A DNA stretch of 64,000 nt from Circinella minor (Eukaryota; Mucoromycota; Mucoromycetes; Mucorales; Lichtheimiaceae): contig JAEPRB010000021.1 of NCBI GenBank assembly GCA_016758965.1, positions 124,001-188,000 on the forward strand, written 5' to 3'. Position 1 is the stretch's first letter, and the number at the start of each line of letters is the position of its first letter. Shown here piece after piece: positions 1-11,355 of this stretch. The notes beneath the pieces were generated by a model. It had not been told where the DNA came from. It searched no databases and worked only from the letters and a program-made list of their open reading frames with translations. Made by a program: the position numbers and the translations under genes.

Positions 1-436
1 AGTTTTCCTTAGAAATCCATTAATAACTTCAGATACGTAATAAATTTCGATAGATCAGTATACTTGTATGAATCATGTTGGATATTCCGAAAATAACAAT
101 ATACGTAATAAACTGAGTAACGTCTATTATATTACAGCAAGATATTGAATAACCAGTAGTAGTGATACGTAATAGTATTTTTCTATTGGTGAAAATAAAG
201 GTAAAATATGTTTCAGTGCTGTAGAATGCGAGCTTTGGATAGCGCCTTTTTTTATACTGTATGTAGTGAGAAAGGTAGCTAATAAAGAAAAGGAATAACT
301 AAAAGTGTTATTTTTATCGTAAAACAGCTATTGACAATAAAATATTGCTGAAAATACGCATATCATTCTAATACTTGTCTTACTCACCCTTGCTTATCTT
401 TTACCATTACATATCAAATAGCATCTTACAGGATTT
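1..436. other. Intergenic, no gene seen
   Basis: AT-rich sequence with no supported gene. It holds three copies of ATACGTAATA-type sequence (TACGTA at 34, 102 and 166), part of the TACGTA enrichment described in the findings. Confidence 0.6.
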
Positions 437-589
437 TGCATTCATTTCCGGATGTAGCCCTCAATTTTTTTCGCTTTTGAGCACTTGGTCAATCTCATAA
501 AAACAGGTGTAGGAAGTACGAAGAAAGCCTTGACTTCAGCCTGTCATCAAAAGCAAAAAAGTTGAAGTTTGTGTCCGGAAATGAATGCA
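437..589. mobile_element. MITE-like inverted-repeat element (about 153 bp)
   Basis: The two ends are inverted copies of each other. The left arm (437-482) and the reverse complement of the right arm (545-589) both begin TGCATTCATTTCCGGA. They stay similar for about 45 bp, through a pyrimidine run followed by GCTTTTGA. About 60 bp separate the arms and there is no room for a transposase, as expected of a miniature inverted-repeat transposable element. A target-site duplication is not certain: ATTT occurs at 433-436 and again at 591-594, one base outside the right arm. The element lies about 630 bp upstream of SDHAF1. Confidence 0.7.
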
Positions 590-1217
590 TATTTTTAATT
601 ATGAACTTACAAATACTCAAAGGCTTTATTACCCGTTATTTATAACAAACGAACAAAATACTATATCTATATTAGAACCATTTAAAACCACAAGAAGACT
701 TTGATTCTTTCCCATGATATCATACATTTTATACTCGGCTTCCTTATCTTGAAAGCATAGTGTTCGTTTTTTTATTTTACTACTACGTATCATTATTGAA
801 CGCAGGTGTTGTAATTATAATTAACTTCTTATATGTATTGCTGTAGCTGATTCAAGAATGTCTTCCTGCTGTCATTCATATCCCGGTTGGGGTGAATGAC
901 GAGCGACTTTAGATATCTTGAGAAGCCTGTAAGTATGGCAGAACTCGTATGATAATAATTATTTAACTCTTATGTAAGATAGTTGTTTATGTTCTTTCTT
1001 TGACCCTCTCCCAAATAATTGTGAAAATTTTATATCAACAAGTTCATTGTATTTTTGATCAGCAGTAAATTGATTGAATGCATACTAAATACTTTAACCG
1101 GACCCTTTCTCAACGGAAAGACACATATATTCATTTCGTGACTTAAAAAAGCCCCGCTCAACAACTCCAAAAAGACAGGGCTCCAATTCCTTTACATCTC
1201 TATTTAACAACAGATCA
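590..1217. other. Intergenic upstream of SDHAF1
   Basis: No coding pattern found. It presumably contains the SDHAF1 promoter and 5' UTR. A TACGTA site lies at 784-789, inside TACTACGTATCATT; nearly the same sequence, TACTACGTATCATTTG, recurs at 3698. Confidence 0.5.
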
Positions 1218-1548
1218 ATGGCAGGTGGTCGACGATCGGGTTTACAACAACAAGTCATTAACTTTTACCGAGAATGTTTTCGAGCAGCAAGAGCAAAACC
1301 CATCGTAAGCATCTCGGTCTTAATTATTATGAGAATGACAACAACAGCAACAACAAAATTGACTAAGGACGATTTTTACAATTATTTTTTAGAATAACCG
1401 GCCCCATTTTTATGCATATATTCGACGCGAGTTTCGTGCACACAACATACGTAAAAATGATTTTGTAACTATTGAATATATGCTTCGAAGAGGAAAACGA
1501 CAACTAGAAACTTATAGTTCACCAAGTATACAAGATATTCATCTATAG
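1218..1548 (+). CDS. SDHAF1: Succinate dehydrogenase assembly factor 1 (SDHAF1/Sdh6, LYR family)
   Basis: Two exons (1218-1304, 1393-1548) encode 80 residues. SDHAF1 is a mitochondrial matrix chaperone that helps insert Fe-S clusters into the succinate dehydrogenase iron-sulphur subunit (complex II). The start, SGLQQQVINFYRECFRAAR, matches the SDHAF1 opening, with F16-Y17-R18 standing for the LYR tripeptide. The second exon has the basic helix and the IEYMLRRGKRQLE segment typical of the family, and ends DIHL. The length matches yeast Sdh6 (about 80 residues). The donor is GTAAGC and the acceptor TTTTTTAG, with phase 0 preserved. It converges on the CHCHD5-like gene 120 bp away, another mitochondrial factor. 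Family assignment is confident. Confidence 0.88.
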
Positions 1549-1668
1549 TTCAGATTTATTATTGTTTCTTCTTTTTCCAACTCTATAATTTTTTTTGTAT
1601 ATATAAATCATTATTTACAAGGATATATCATCATAATATATAGTTCTATCACAAGTAAATAATTCTAA

Positions 1669-2141
1669 TTATTTCTTTTCAGCTGTAACATCCTGAGTAG
1701 GTTGATGTTGTTGTCGATAGGCTGCTGAAGTTGTTTCCGTGCAAAAGTATAATTCTTTCAAAGCTTGGATACATTTTTCTGGTTCACTTTGGTTTGCTGA
1801 TAAACAATCGTCATAATCCTTGACTTGCTTAGAACAATGCTCTTTTACATACTTCAAGATACCAACACTACAAGGAGTTATTTTCCCATCATTTAGCTTA
1901 AAGTAAAACATAGGGTTAAAGGGAAAAAAGAGAAGGGAGAAACGTGTTGTTTTTGGCAAATATTCTCCAGCTTTTCTTTTTCATTTTTTAATACTTACTT
2001 TTCTTCTGAACATTTTGTCAACGCGTTCTTTTGTTGAACGCAGCTTTTGTCCCAATTATGAGGGTAGTTTTCTACACATTTCTGGTACATTTCAAGTTGC
2101 AATGCACATTTTTCTCGAACTTGGGCTAATGTATCGTCCAT
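1669..2141 (-). CDS. CHCHD5: CHCHD5/Mix14-like protein with two twin-CX9C domains
   Basis: Exon 1 is 2141-1999 and exon 2 is 1867-1669 (about 114 residues). It has four CX9C motifs: C12-X9-C22 and C34-X9-C44 in exon 1, then C-SKQVKDYDD-C and C-IQALKELYF-C in exon 2, so it has a double CHCH fold. This arrangement is characteristic of CHCHD5 and yeast Mix14, which the Mia40 relay imports into the mitochondrial intermembrane space. The molecular role of the family is poorly known. The splice (donor GTAAGTATT, acceptor TTGTAG) joins exon 1 after codon 47 plus two bases. An alternative upstream AG would give an immediate stop. The C-terminus is hydrophilic (TAEKK). Confidence 0.88.
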
Positions 2142-3859
2142 TGTTTGTTGTAAGTTGAAAAACAAGAAAGGAAAAACAATTATTATTTTTAATTTTTATT
2201 TTGTTGCTTGGACCGGAGTTGAGTTTGGTTGTCATGACAACCGTGTCACGCTCTATATTAAAGTGAATATTATACATATTTAGAGTATACAAATATTACA
2301 ATCTAATATTAACAGAGTAAAAGTATATTCAAGCAGACTTTGTAATCTTGAGCATGCAGATATACAACTGTATCTAATTTTTCAATTTTCCATGCACATC
2401 AAGATTTTCAAAATAGGGTCTGATCCCTCGTAACTACATGGCGTGGATATTTTCCAATGATTTTTACCTTTCTCATAAGCATTCGATAACTTTAAATGTT
2501 GCTCATAGAATCGATGGATCAGCCCATAAATGACTTATAAACTCTTTTTTTTCTCGTTGTACGTATACGTAAACTAATGTAGTTTTGAATTTTTTACTTA
2601 TAAATCCTTGGAAACGGGATCATGACAAGGATACAATACTTCTAGAGTATAATGAGACAACAACATAAGAAAAGGCTCCGCAGCCGAGAGAGCGGTCGCC
2701 TGCAAAAAGGACATGTTACTGTATTTATCTAACCAAAAAGATAATAACCAGGTAGGGGGATGATGTGTAAAGTGATTGGTTCGTCGACCTTGAAATGCTA
2801 CCCATCATGAAAGAATAATGAAGTAAAGCTATGTGGAAATATTTCTTTCAAAATACTCACCATCACATGTACTTGCTACTAAAAGGTTTATGTACGTTTA
2901 TTTTTCTGTATATATCAAGATTTTCATTGATACTGCACCGCCTTTTAGATAGTGTGGGGACGTGTATTTTGAAGGACGGATACGCATTCGTTAGGAGATA
3001 TTTCCCCCCTAATTATTGCAATATAGAAACGTATTTTAGAATGCCATCTAATTACAACCAGCAGTACAAAGCGATTACATTTACTATTGTCTACAAGATA
3101 ACAGTTTATTTTCGATAAATAATTTTACAACCATACTTATATCTTACGTAATGCAAAAAAAAAGTATTTCATGAAAACACATACTTATATAGATGCAATC
3201 TCATGTTTCCAATATGAATATTATATATAATGCAGATATACAACGTAGCTTGTAAAGGAAGCAATCTAGGATTCAATCCAAAGTCAGGAAGTGGGATAAG
3301 TTAGTTTTTTTTTTTTTTGGCTCCCCTACTTTACTTACTTCCGACGTTAAAAATCAAGTTATTGGTCTTTTATGCTGAAGGAGGGAAACTAAAAAGAAAT
3401 AAAGCGAAAAGTAATAGCAGAGGCAAAGAATAAAAATTATTATCTTAATTAAAGGAAGAACGTATCAGGTAACAGGGAAACGATAGAAAAAAATTGATGG
3501 CAAGAAATTTTTCGCATAACATACAAAAAAACAATGTACATGTGCTTTTTATACGGTCTAACAGAATGTAGCATTTGATTATATACACAGACGAGATGCT
3601 CCTAGTACATAACTCCTATTTGCTGCCCAAATTTGTGTTAAAGAGTATTTATATTCACATGCTCTAAAATCGATGATACATCATCTACGCTTCTCTTTAC
3701 TACGTATCATTTGGTAAAGATTTTCTTAGACAAATATGTTAAGAAGCATGTATATACTTTTTTTTTATTAATTAATAATAAATACAAGAACTGGTAATTA
3801 ATAAAGTGAATATTTAAATATAATATTGATGATACTACTTAAATTGTTGTCCCAAAAAA
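2142..3859. other. Intergenic, 1.7 kb, no gene supported
   Basis: Contains the CHCHD5 promoter and the 3' flank of the ACS transporter. A 95-codon open frame at 2831-3118 (+) has no recognisable domain and looks like chance. TACGTA palindromes lie at 2560, 2566, 3145 and 3701. A locally GC-rich patch (about 2670-2705) stands out, but it is not a tRNA that I can fold. Confidence 0.5.
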
Positions 3860-6029
3860 TTAAATTCTGAATCGATAATCCAATCGATCATTTCCTTTAT
3901 GTTTGGTGGTCTTGTTATAAATTTCTTTATCAGCGTCAGACATGGAGTTCCATTCCTTTTCACGATATTTGTTGGTAAGAGTATAACGTACTCGTTGAGA
4001 AATTAAAAGAAATATTGCTACAACGTTGAGAACAATACAAATAAGGTTACCCGTAGGATAACGAGGGGCATCATCTGCGCCTATCGTATAAAAAAAATAC
4101 GTTGTTTATAAGTAAGCTATATATAACTTCTAAGCTTTTTTATAGTGCAGGAATTACTACTTACGATAAATTTGGGAACCAGGAACACCGTCGAGGTTTG
4201 CAGCTCCTGCAGTATAAAATATAAATATTTTTAAATATTAATTCCAATACATCAAATATGAAAAGAAAAGAAAATTAGGTTTACCAATAATAGCGCCAAG
4301 AGCAATAGCACGTTTACCAGCAGGGGCCATATTTGAAGACATGTATGCTATAAAAATGATGTGCAAATATATTAATAAAAAGTCTCTCTCACTAAAAAAG
4401 AGATAGAAAATATTACTCCTCACCAATATGCATTCCGTGCCAGCTTGGTGATGAAGCTGTTACTGTAGCTGCCGCAAACAATTGCCAACGACCAGCATTC
4501 ATTGGAATTGCGCGTAAAGCAATGTATCCGACCATTTGCCAGATGTTACCAATAAGCGCATGAAGAGCAACTTCACCATATCTGTCAGAACTATAAGCGA
4601 TCATGATAGAAAACGCAAGACCACCGAGATAAGAAGGCATCGTAAGAAGATTGGCTGTGGTTACTGCAAAACCACCATCACGAATAATCGACGGTAAATA
4701 TGTACTAATCGGAGTATGTGTCATCATACCAACAAACGTGGTGACTAAATGTGTCCAGAGTTTAGTATCCTTGAGAGCCAGTTTTACATCCTCCCAAGTA
4801 ATAGGAACATCTTGATCGGTTTTGGTCAAATCATCACGGATAACACGAGTAACGGCAATTTTGGCTTCTCTTTCAGTAAACCAGCCAGACTTACCACGGA
4901 TTAAACCACCAGTGCTTCCGGGATTTTTTGGTAAATAAAGGCTATATGTGTTTTTTTAAATGATATGAGAAATTTGATTAGAATATTTTCTGTAACATAA
5001 AATAATAATCCCCGCTCTATAAATTAATATAATAGCTTACAATGCGACAATTGCCACAATATGAGTGAAAATACCATCAATAAGGAAAAGCCACTGCCAT
5101 CCAAACAGGCCGCCTACACCTCTTAATCGAAAAATACCAAAGGAAATCAGACCTGACACAGCAGAAGCAACTGATTGAATACCCCAAAAAAAAGCGAGAC
5201 GGGTTGCTAGCTCCTTTGTCTTGTACCAGGTAGTCATATAATTCAGGGTAGCAGGAATGAATCCAGCTTCCGTGATAGCAATGAGAACACGAACGGTCAT
5301 GTAACCTGCATAATTCTATAATGCATTAAGATTAGCATATATCCAGAATAGCATGACATAATTTTCTTTCTATCATTCTAAAACAATATATCATCTTATA
5401 CTTACATGAATAAGAACATGTGCCCAGGTAATAACAGCCCAAAGAGACATCATGATAGGAATCCATCGATATGCACCGATCTTTTTGGCGATAAAATTGG
5501 ATGGAAGTGTAAAGATAGTAAACAAGACAGAGTATGCCAGGATAGCATTGTTGACTCCATCCAAACTAAAACCTAGATCAACATTCAAGTGATCGGAAAT
5601 AGCATTCGCTGATTAAAAGTTAAAAGTATGAGTACTGATACGACGATATAGAAAATGCATTTGTTGTAGACACTTTTTTTATAGAATAAAATAAAAAAAG
5701 AAAAAGAAAAAAAGCTTACAGTGATTTGTACGATCCATATTAAGAACAAATGCCATTAACAGAAGGAAAGGCATCAGATAAACATCAATTTTCCGGCGAA
5801 CCTTGGCTTCTTCATGCTCTTCCCATTCTAAATCTGGATCGTATCCATGGACATCTTTATATTTTTCATCATCTTTTAATTCTGTTGTACCGTAAGTGGA
5901 AGAGATAGAAGCATTTTTCTTCTTGTCAGGAACAATAATATGGTTATTTCCGCCATCCGTGCTACTTCCTTCATCGGATGAGAATTCTTCTTTAAATACA
6001 GCGTCTTCTTTCTTTTTGATATCAGACAT
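3860..6029 (-). CDS. MFS transporter, anion:cation symporter (ACS, Dal5/Tna1-like) family
   Basis: Seven exons: 6029-5720, 5608-5406, 5315-5041, 4941-4424, 4347-4285, 4206-4165, 4080-3860 (543 residues, about 12 membrane segments). Residues 1-75 form a hydrophilic, Ser/Asp-rich cytosolic tail. The first membrane segment ends MDRTNHSNA, the usual ACS signature. Later segments include ITEAGFIPATLNY, LPKNPGSTGG and the short NLDGVPGSQIYR loop near the end, all typical of fungal allantoate, nicotinate, pantothenate or biotin permeases. A basic tail follows the last segment. The substrate cannot be read from sequence. The ATG opens the acidic tail, and intron phases agree throughout. Confidence 0.9.
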
Positions 6030-9000
6030 ATTTATATGTGTTATAAAAATAAAGCAGGGAGTCTACTGTTTACTGGCAGGATGTATTTGAGGGGAGGGGA
6101 TCAGATAGGTTAAAAAAGGGTATACGTATACGTGATATAAAAACGTGTTGACGGGACCTGCCGACAATATTAGTGTAATTATATTTAGAGAAGATTATAA
6201 ATTTACAAATAAAAATTGGATATCAATTGGTGAAATTAAATAAAATTCAGACCTTTTATATGTGATGCATCCAATTCAATTCAATTGATTTCATCGATGA
6301 GGTTGGATTACGCGACAATGGTGTCATTTATATATGTGGATACTCTTAATTCAAATAAAAAAAAGTACCACAAAAAGGTTGGGTAATTTTTGCTTAGAAT
6401 CGCGCTATGCTGTTGTTGATAAACGTCGCAGAAGTTGAGATCCCATGAGTTGTACAGACAAAAGCGACTGCCGGTTGGTGTGACACTACACCGAACTATT
6501 ATGGCGATACATAGTTCAAGACAGCAAATATCATCAGACTACTGATTATAATTATAAGAATGTCTCAAAAGAAAAGTACGTACGTGAAAACCGAAATATA
6601 AACTTCGTCATTAAGAGTAAATAAAAGAAATATGAATTAAATGACCAGTATTTATATTGAATGATATAAAGTTCTAACGTGGTGTAGTAAATAGTCTTCA
6701 TGATTGTCCGTGGGCTTCTTTTTTTCTTGAAGAGCAGATACGAACAATAAAGTATTTTAACAATAGTATGCTATATCACCATCATTTGATCTAAGAAATA
6801 GCTGGATGTGGGAAAAATAATTTTTAATCAGTGAAAATGAGTTGTAGGTGAAATACGGATGTAAAATGATGCAAGCGCACTGTATATAAGTTTACCAGAA
6901 TTTGAATGTAATACCAAATTCCTTTTCTAGGAAATATATGCACAGTTGTTTGTTATTTTAATACTGGTATAACGTGGCACGATCTCTGATAATTCATTTC
7001 TTTTTTTTTTTTAGAGAAGAAAATAAAAAAATTTTGGCTACTTTTTTATGACACTTGCGAAAAAATCGAAGGTTATTTACTGCTGATCTTACTATCACCA
7101 TTGTAATGTATAACACGAAAGAGGTTTTTTTTTTTTTAGATTTACATATGATAAACTTCAAAAAATATTGGGTATCTTGTTGGTTATTTGTGTTTCAAGA
7201 TCTCAAGAAAGGGAAAGATGTCCTCAAAAAAGCCCCTTAATAAAGCACAAACACCAGTTACATTTTGGTCATACAATGTCCTTCTGGCTCTCAAGTGCAA
7301 TGTATGTATTTTGTACTTAAATTATAAAGTTCCTTTTTAATTGATTGGGTCTCACCCGGTAACTTGGATAATTCTTTTTAATAACATAGATTTGCTCTAA
7401 CCATGACTTATTTCTACTGTACAAATATTCTTGTAAATCACGTCTTTGCGTTACATAATGTTGTTGACATTTTTTTTTTCAAGAGCTGCCAATTATTCTA
7501 CCATACGTATAAACGTATGGTAGATATTTTAAACTCTTTTTTTTTTCTGTAATTTATGTGTATACGTATATCATACGTATATAATAAAAGAAGCACATTT
7601 TCAAATAAATCGCAAATTGTGCAAGCAAAAGCTGTTGTGGTGTTATTTATCAATACACAAGTACAAATTAAAAATGCAAAATAAAGTCTAGGAAAAAATA
7701 TTCTAGTTTTTGGTGTTGACTAATTGTCATGGGTACATATTTATGATTATATGTTACTTCGCTACAGCAATATACGTAAATGGATTTACGTTAATACTAC
7801 TATGGCGACACGGCGTTCGGGATTTCTATTACGTATCAAAGAAAAAAATGAGTCCAACTGAGGATCGCTCGGTAAATGTGATGTTTTTTTGCCACTCTTG
7901 TGCTATCGTTGTTATTATCAAGATAATATATGTGTATATCAATCCAGGGTATTATAAATAAAACAAACTTATTTTAATTATTACTGCATTTTAACATAGT
8001 AATAACATTTGAACATAGGTATAAACATCACACTAATGTTTTATTTTTTCCCATTTATATATTATATTCTTAATATACTCGCGATGTAATTTTTACTTGA
8101 CGAATGTTATTATTATGGGTGATCGCTTCTTTTTTTTTGAAATTTTTATTATACGTAATAAAATTAATTGTATGAATACAGTAGCATTCATGTACATATA
8201 CACTCTCAAAAATAGCTTTGAATTTCGCGAGTTTTTTTTATTATTACCTTTTATTGTGTTACAGTGCAGTGAATAGATGATGTCGGTGAACATATAGTAC
8301 TATATGTTTTTCGGGCGGCAGCGCGAGCGTTATGAAAGCGGCGCCCAATATCGATAATATCTATATATAAACGTTTCACCATTGTGAGCATCTGTGACAC
8401 TAACGAGCATTATTTATTTCAGCAACTAAGCACATCATAGTGAACAAACTTCCGCAAAATTAGCAAGAGCTATTGGTAGAAATATTTTATCTCGCTTCTT
8501 TTTCTTCTCCTATTATATGCCTCTTTCCTTGATCTCAAGCGAACCAACGCCATTATTTTTAGTGGATAGCAAATATTACTTTCTTACATAAATAAAGCAT
8601 AATTAAAGTTATAATAGATATACAGTATGTCTGTAATGTCGAGAAAATAGATGCAAGAAAGCATAAATGAAAAGTAACCTTATCGGTCATATATAAAATT
8701 AAATTTTTTACGTAGCATAATATTAAACTTTTCAGTTTCGTGAAAAAGTATATACGTATAGGCTACTAATGTGTTTGTTGAAAGTACTACACATTTCTCA
8801 TCACGGTACTATTATCTACCTTTATCTTTCAGGAATCGACATTAAGGAAATCGGGGAGAAAATATATCAGGTTTACAACTAACTTCACAAACATACTTAA
8901 AACAAGTTATATAATAACGTATTCAATTTCTGTTCAGAAACATATAACAGAAGAAAGATCGTGTCTTTTATAAATTAGCTATAAATCCAGAATGAAAAAA

Positions 9001-9378
9001 AAACTCCCAAGTATACTACTTTATAAGGGCGTTCGTTGGCTGTTTCCCTTTCCACAATAGCTGTAAAAGATTTTTAGGCATTATTCGCTGTAACGTGTTT
9101 TATCATAACATACTTGGTATATAATAAAACTACTAAAATGAATTTGACATATATACTTATAGTAGTCGATTATTGTATATGTTAACATATTAGTAGTTAC
9201 TTAAATACAGCCAGTGAACAATATTATATGCGTATCTTCCATAGCGACCAGAATAATTAAATCAGGGTTAATTGCAAAGTTCACTTGGTAATAAACCAAC
9301 ATCATGTGTTAAGCTTTTATCGTTATTAATAGTGCACGGGATAATATGTTCTGATCAAACATTTACTTGGTGAACTTT
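6030..9378. other. Gene-poor interval, 3.3 kb
   Basis: Lies between divergent genes (the ACS transporter and the CoA-binding protein). No homologous coding sequence was recognised. It holds ten TACGTA palindromes between 6123 and 8758, a perfect hairpin at 7498-7523, and a GC-rich island about 8311-8345 inside very AT-rich DNA. A 28-codon frame at 7218-7301 starts with ATG and ends at a GTATGT donor. It could be a first exon, but I cannot support a gene. Confidence 0.5.
7498..7523. repeat. Perfect hairpin centred on TACGTA
   Basis: Arms CTACCATACGT and ACGTATGGTAG are perfect reverse complements of 11 bp, with a 4-base ATAA loop. No gene lies next to it. The function is unknown; it belongs to a stretch with many ACGTA palindromes. 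Confidence 0.75.
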
Positions 9379-9394
9379 CACTTATATATAAGTG
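9379..9394. promoter_or_regulatory. Palindrome containing a TATA element, upstream of the CoA-binding gene
   Basis: CACTTATATATAAGTG is a perfect 16-bp palindrome with a TATATAA core, 22 bp before the ATG at 9416. It could be the core promoter, but the short distance leaves little 5' UTR, so translation might instead start at the ATG at 9497. Confidence 0.4.
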
Positions 9395-9415
9395 ATTGGG
9401 AGGCAAAGTCCAATC

Positions 9416-10072
9416 ATGGGTGACACAAGCAGTTTTTTTTTCCGTTGGTCCAAAGCAAAATTATACACACGACTCCTCCCTGCTTTTTTTCACTCAATGA
9501 ACCCAGTTACAGCTTACAGATTCATTACTGGCAACCAATTTGCGGTTGTTGGAGCAAGCACTGATCGCTCAAAATATGGCAATCGTGTGCTGCGATGGTA
9601 AATTAACTTTAGTAATAATCGCTAAATCTTGGTTCAGTTTGGGATTAGTAATATTAAACAAAAATTATAAATAATAGGTATCAATCCAATAATTTGCCTG
9701 TAGTTCCCGTAAATCATGTTAGTAATTCATAAAGATCACCACACTCCGCCTAGATGTTAACATACACATACATGTATGAATATACTTATGTAGAAAGAAA
9801 CTACAGTGGAATCGATTACTGCTATTGCAAGCATTGATCAACTTAATGATCCAATGAATACTGCTATTTCTATCATCACCCCACCTAAAGTAACCTTGGA
9901 AGTTCTAAAAAAGGCCAAAGAATTGGGTATTCAAAAAATTTGGTTACAACCTGGGGCCGAAGATAAGGCTGTTTTGGATTATGCTCGTGATGCCGAACTT
10001 GATATTATTGCTGGTGGTCCATGTATTCTTGTACTAGGACCTGGTTTATTAACTCATCGTTCATCACTATAA
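9416..10072 (+). CDS. CoA-binding domain protein (YccU-like Rossmann fold)
   Basis: Three exons (9416-9597, 9678-9717, 9794-10072; 166 residues). After a basic, Phe-rich leader the protein reads FAVVGASTDRSKYGNRVLRWY, the nucleotide-binding start of the CoA_binding_2 family. It then has PVVPVNH, ISIITPPKVTLEVLKKAKELGI, WLQPGAED and IAGGPCIL, all hallmarks of small YccU-type proteins. The fold resembles the CoA-binding half of succinyl-CoA synthetase, and the role in fungi is unknown. The leader (residues 1-27, Arg/Lys and aromatic) could be a mitochondrial presequence. A later ATG at 9497 (MNPVTAYRF) would give a leaderless form. The start is the uncertain part. Confidence 0.85.
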
Positions 10073-10170
10073 ACTTTATATTAAAAAATAGCTGAATTCC
10101 AATAATAAAGCTTGTTTTATCACTCTCTTTTTTTCGATATTGTATATTCATAAAGTTAGCATCTACCCAG

Positions 10171-11186
10171 ATGGCCCCTGCCATTTCTGATTGTAGTAGA
10201 GACGATCACGATTTCCTGATTGGTAATCGACCCGAAGGTCTCAATGTGGTAGCTACGCAAGGACCTCCGAGTGCATGGAAAGACCAATTGTCTCATCTGT
10301 CATTAAAGCAAGATGTAGAAGAATTTGGACTAGCAGGCAAAATATGGCAAGCGTACGTATCAAATCTGTTCCAATGATATCCATATACAAACATATGTAC
10401 GGTTTGTATAAAGATTGCTTAAATAAAAATTCTTTACTTAGTGCGTATATCCTCCAATCTTATTTCTCTTCTGATACCCAAACTGAACCAAAACCATCTA
10501 TTCCACCCGAATATTTTCGAAATAACAATACAAGTTATTCTACACCAACAAAGCCTTACCGTATCCTTGAACTTGGTGCAGGTACAGGCTATGTTGGTAT
10601 TTGGCTAGCCAAGATGCTTCGGAAACCATGTGAAGTAATTATTACAGACCTTGAACAAATCTTACCGCTGATACAAGATAACGTAAACGCCCATTATGAA
10701 CCTGTTATGGACGGTGATTCCGCAACGGTCCGTGTCGAACGGTTGCATTGGGGTAATTCTAAGGACACTGCTAACATTATTCGCGATGGGCCTATTGATC
10801 TGATTGTTATTAGTGATTGTGTTTATTTTCCCGAACTTTTTAATATTTTGACCACAACATTGGTGGAAATTTGCACATCCCCAGAAACCAAAATTGTTAT
10901 TGGATACAAGTGTCGATCGCTGGAAAAGGAATCCGGGTTTTGGCAGGATTATTTTGGTCGTTATTTTGAATATGAACCTGTACGTAAACTTGAGCCAGAA
11001 GAACGAGTAGATAATGACGAGAAAGAGGAAGGCAAAACTAAAGTAAAACAGGTTGTACCTGGTGGTCTACTTGGGGAAGAAGAGCAAGTATATGTATTTA
11101 TTGGGAATCGACGACCGCGAGGATTAATCAAAGCTGCTGACGATACATTTACAACACTTATGTTTTGTAATATGATAGATATTTAA
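10171..11186 (+). CDS. METTL21-type protein lysine methyltransferase (Methyltransf_16)
   Basis: Two exons (10171-10352, 10442-11186; 308 residues). The first exon ends GKIWQ and splices to AAYILQSYF, giving the WxAA-type motif that precedes the catalytic domain in METTL21 enzymes. Motif I is RILELGAGTGYVGIWLA (SAM binding), followed by the acidic VIITDLEQ strand. The family motif equivalent to D/E-x-x-Y is SDCVYFPELF, and IVIGYKCRSLEKESGFWQ is also characteristic. These enzymes methylate lysines of proteins such as chaperones or elongation factors. I cannot name the substrate. The gene starts 99 bp after the CoA-binding gene on the same strand, so the two may share regulation or the gap may hold a short promoter. 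Confidence 0.85.
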
Positions 11187-11355
11187 TGGAAAATATAATA
11201 AAGTTAAAGTATCCAACCTCACTTAATAAATTTCATTTTGATGGATATATTTATATACAATTAAATGTAATAGTATGCTATATATATAGTTAAATATAAT
11301 AATATACTGTATATATATTTAAATCAATAATAGATTCCATAAAAATATATTTTCT

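Noticed and set aside
2665..2710. GC-rich patch resembling a tRNA D-arm
   Set aside because: No T-loop (GGTTCRANYCC) or acceptor stem at the right distance; cannot be folded as a tRNA.
2831..3118. 95-codon open frame on the plus strand
   Set aside because: No family features, Phe/Tyr/Ile-rich as expected of AT-rich noncoding DNA, and no splice or UTR context.
7218..7301. 28-codon ATG frame ending at a GTATGT donor (SSKKPLNKAQTPVTFWSY...)
   Set aside because: Protein-like and followed by a possible acceptor (TAACATAG), but the spliced product would be only about 50 residues with no recognisable family, so not called as a gene.
8311..8345. GC-rich island with partial self-complementarity
   Set aside because: Only the outer GGGCG/CGCCC pairs match; too short and imperfect to call a structured RNA or element.
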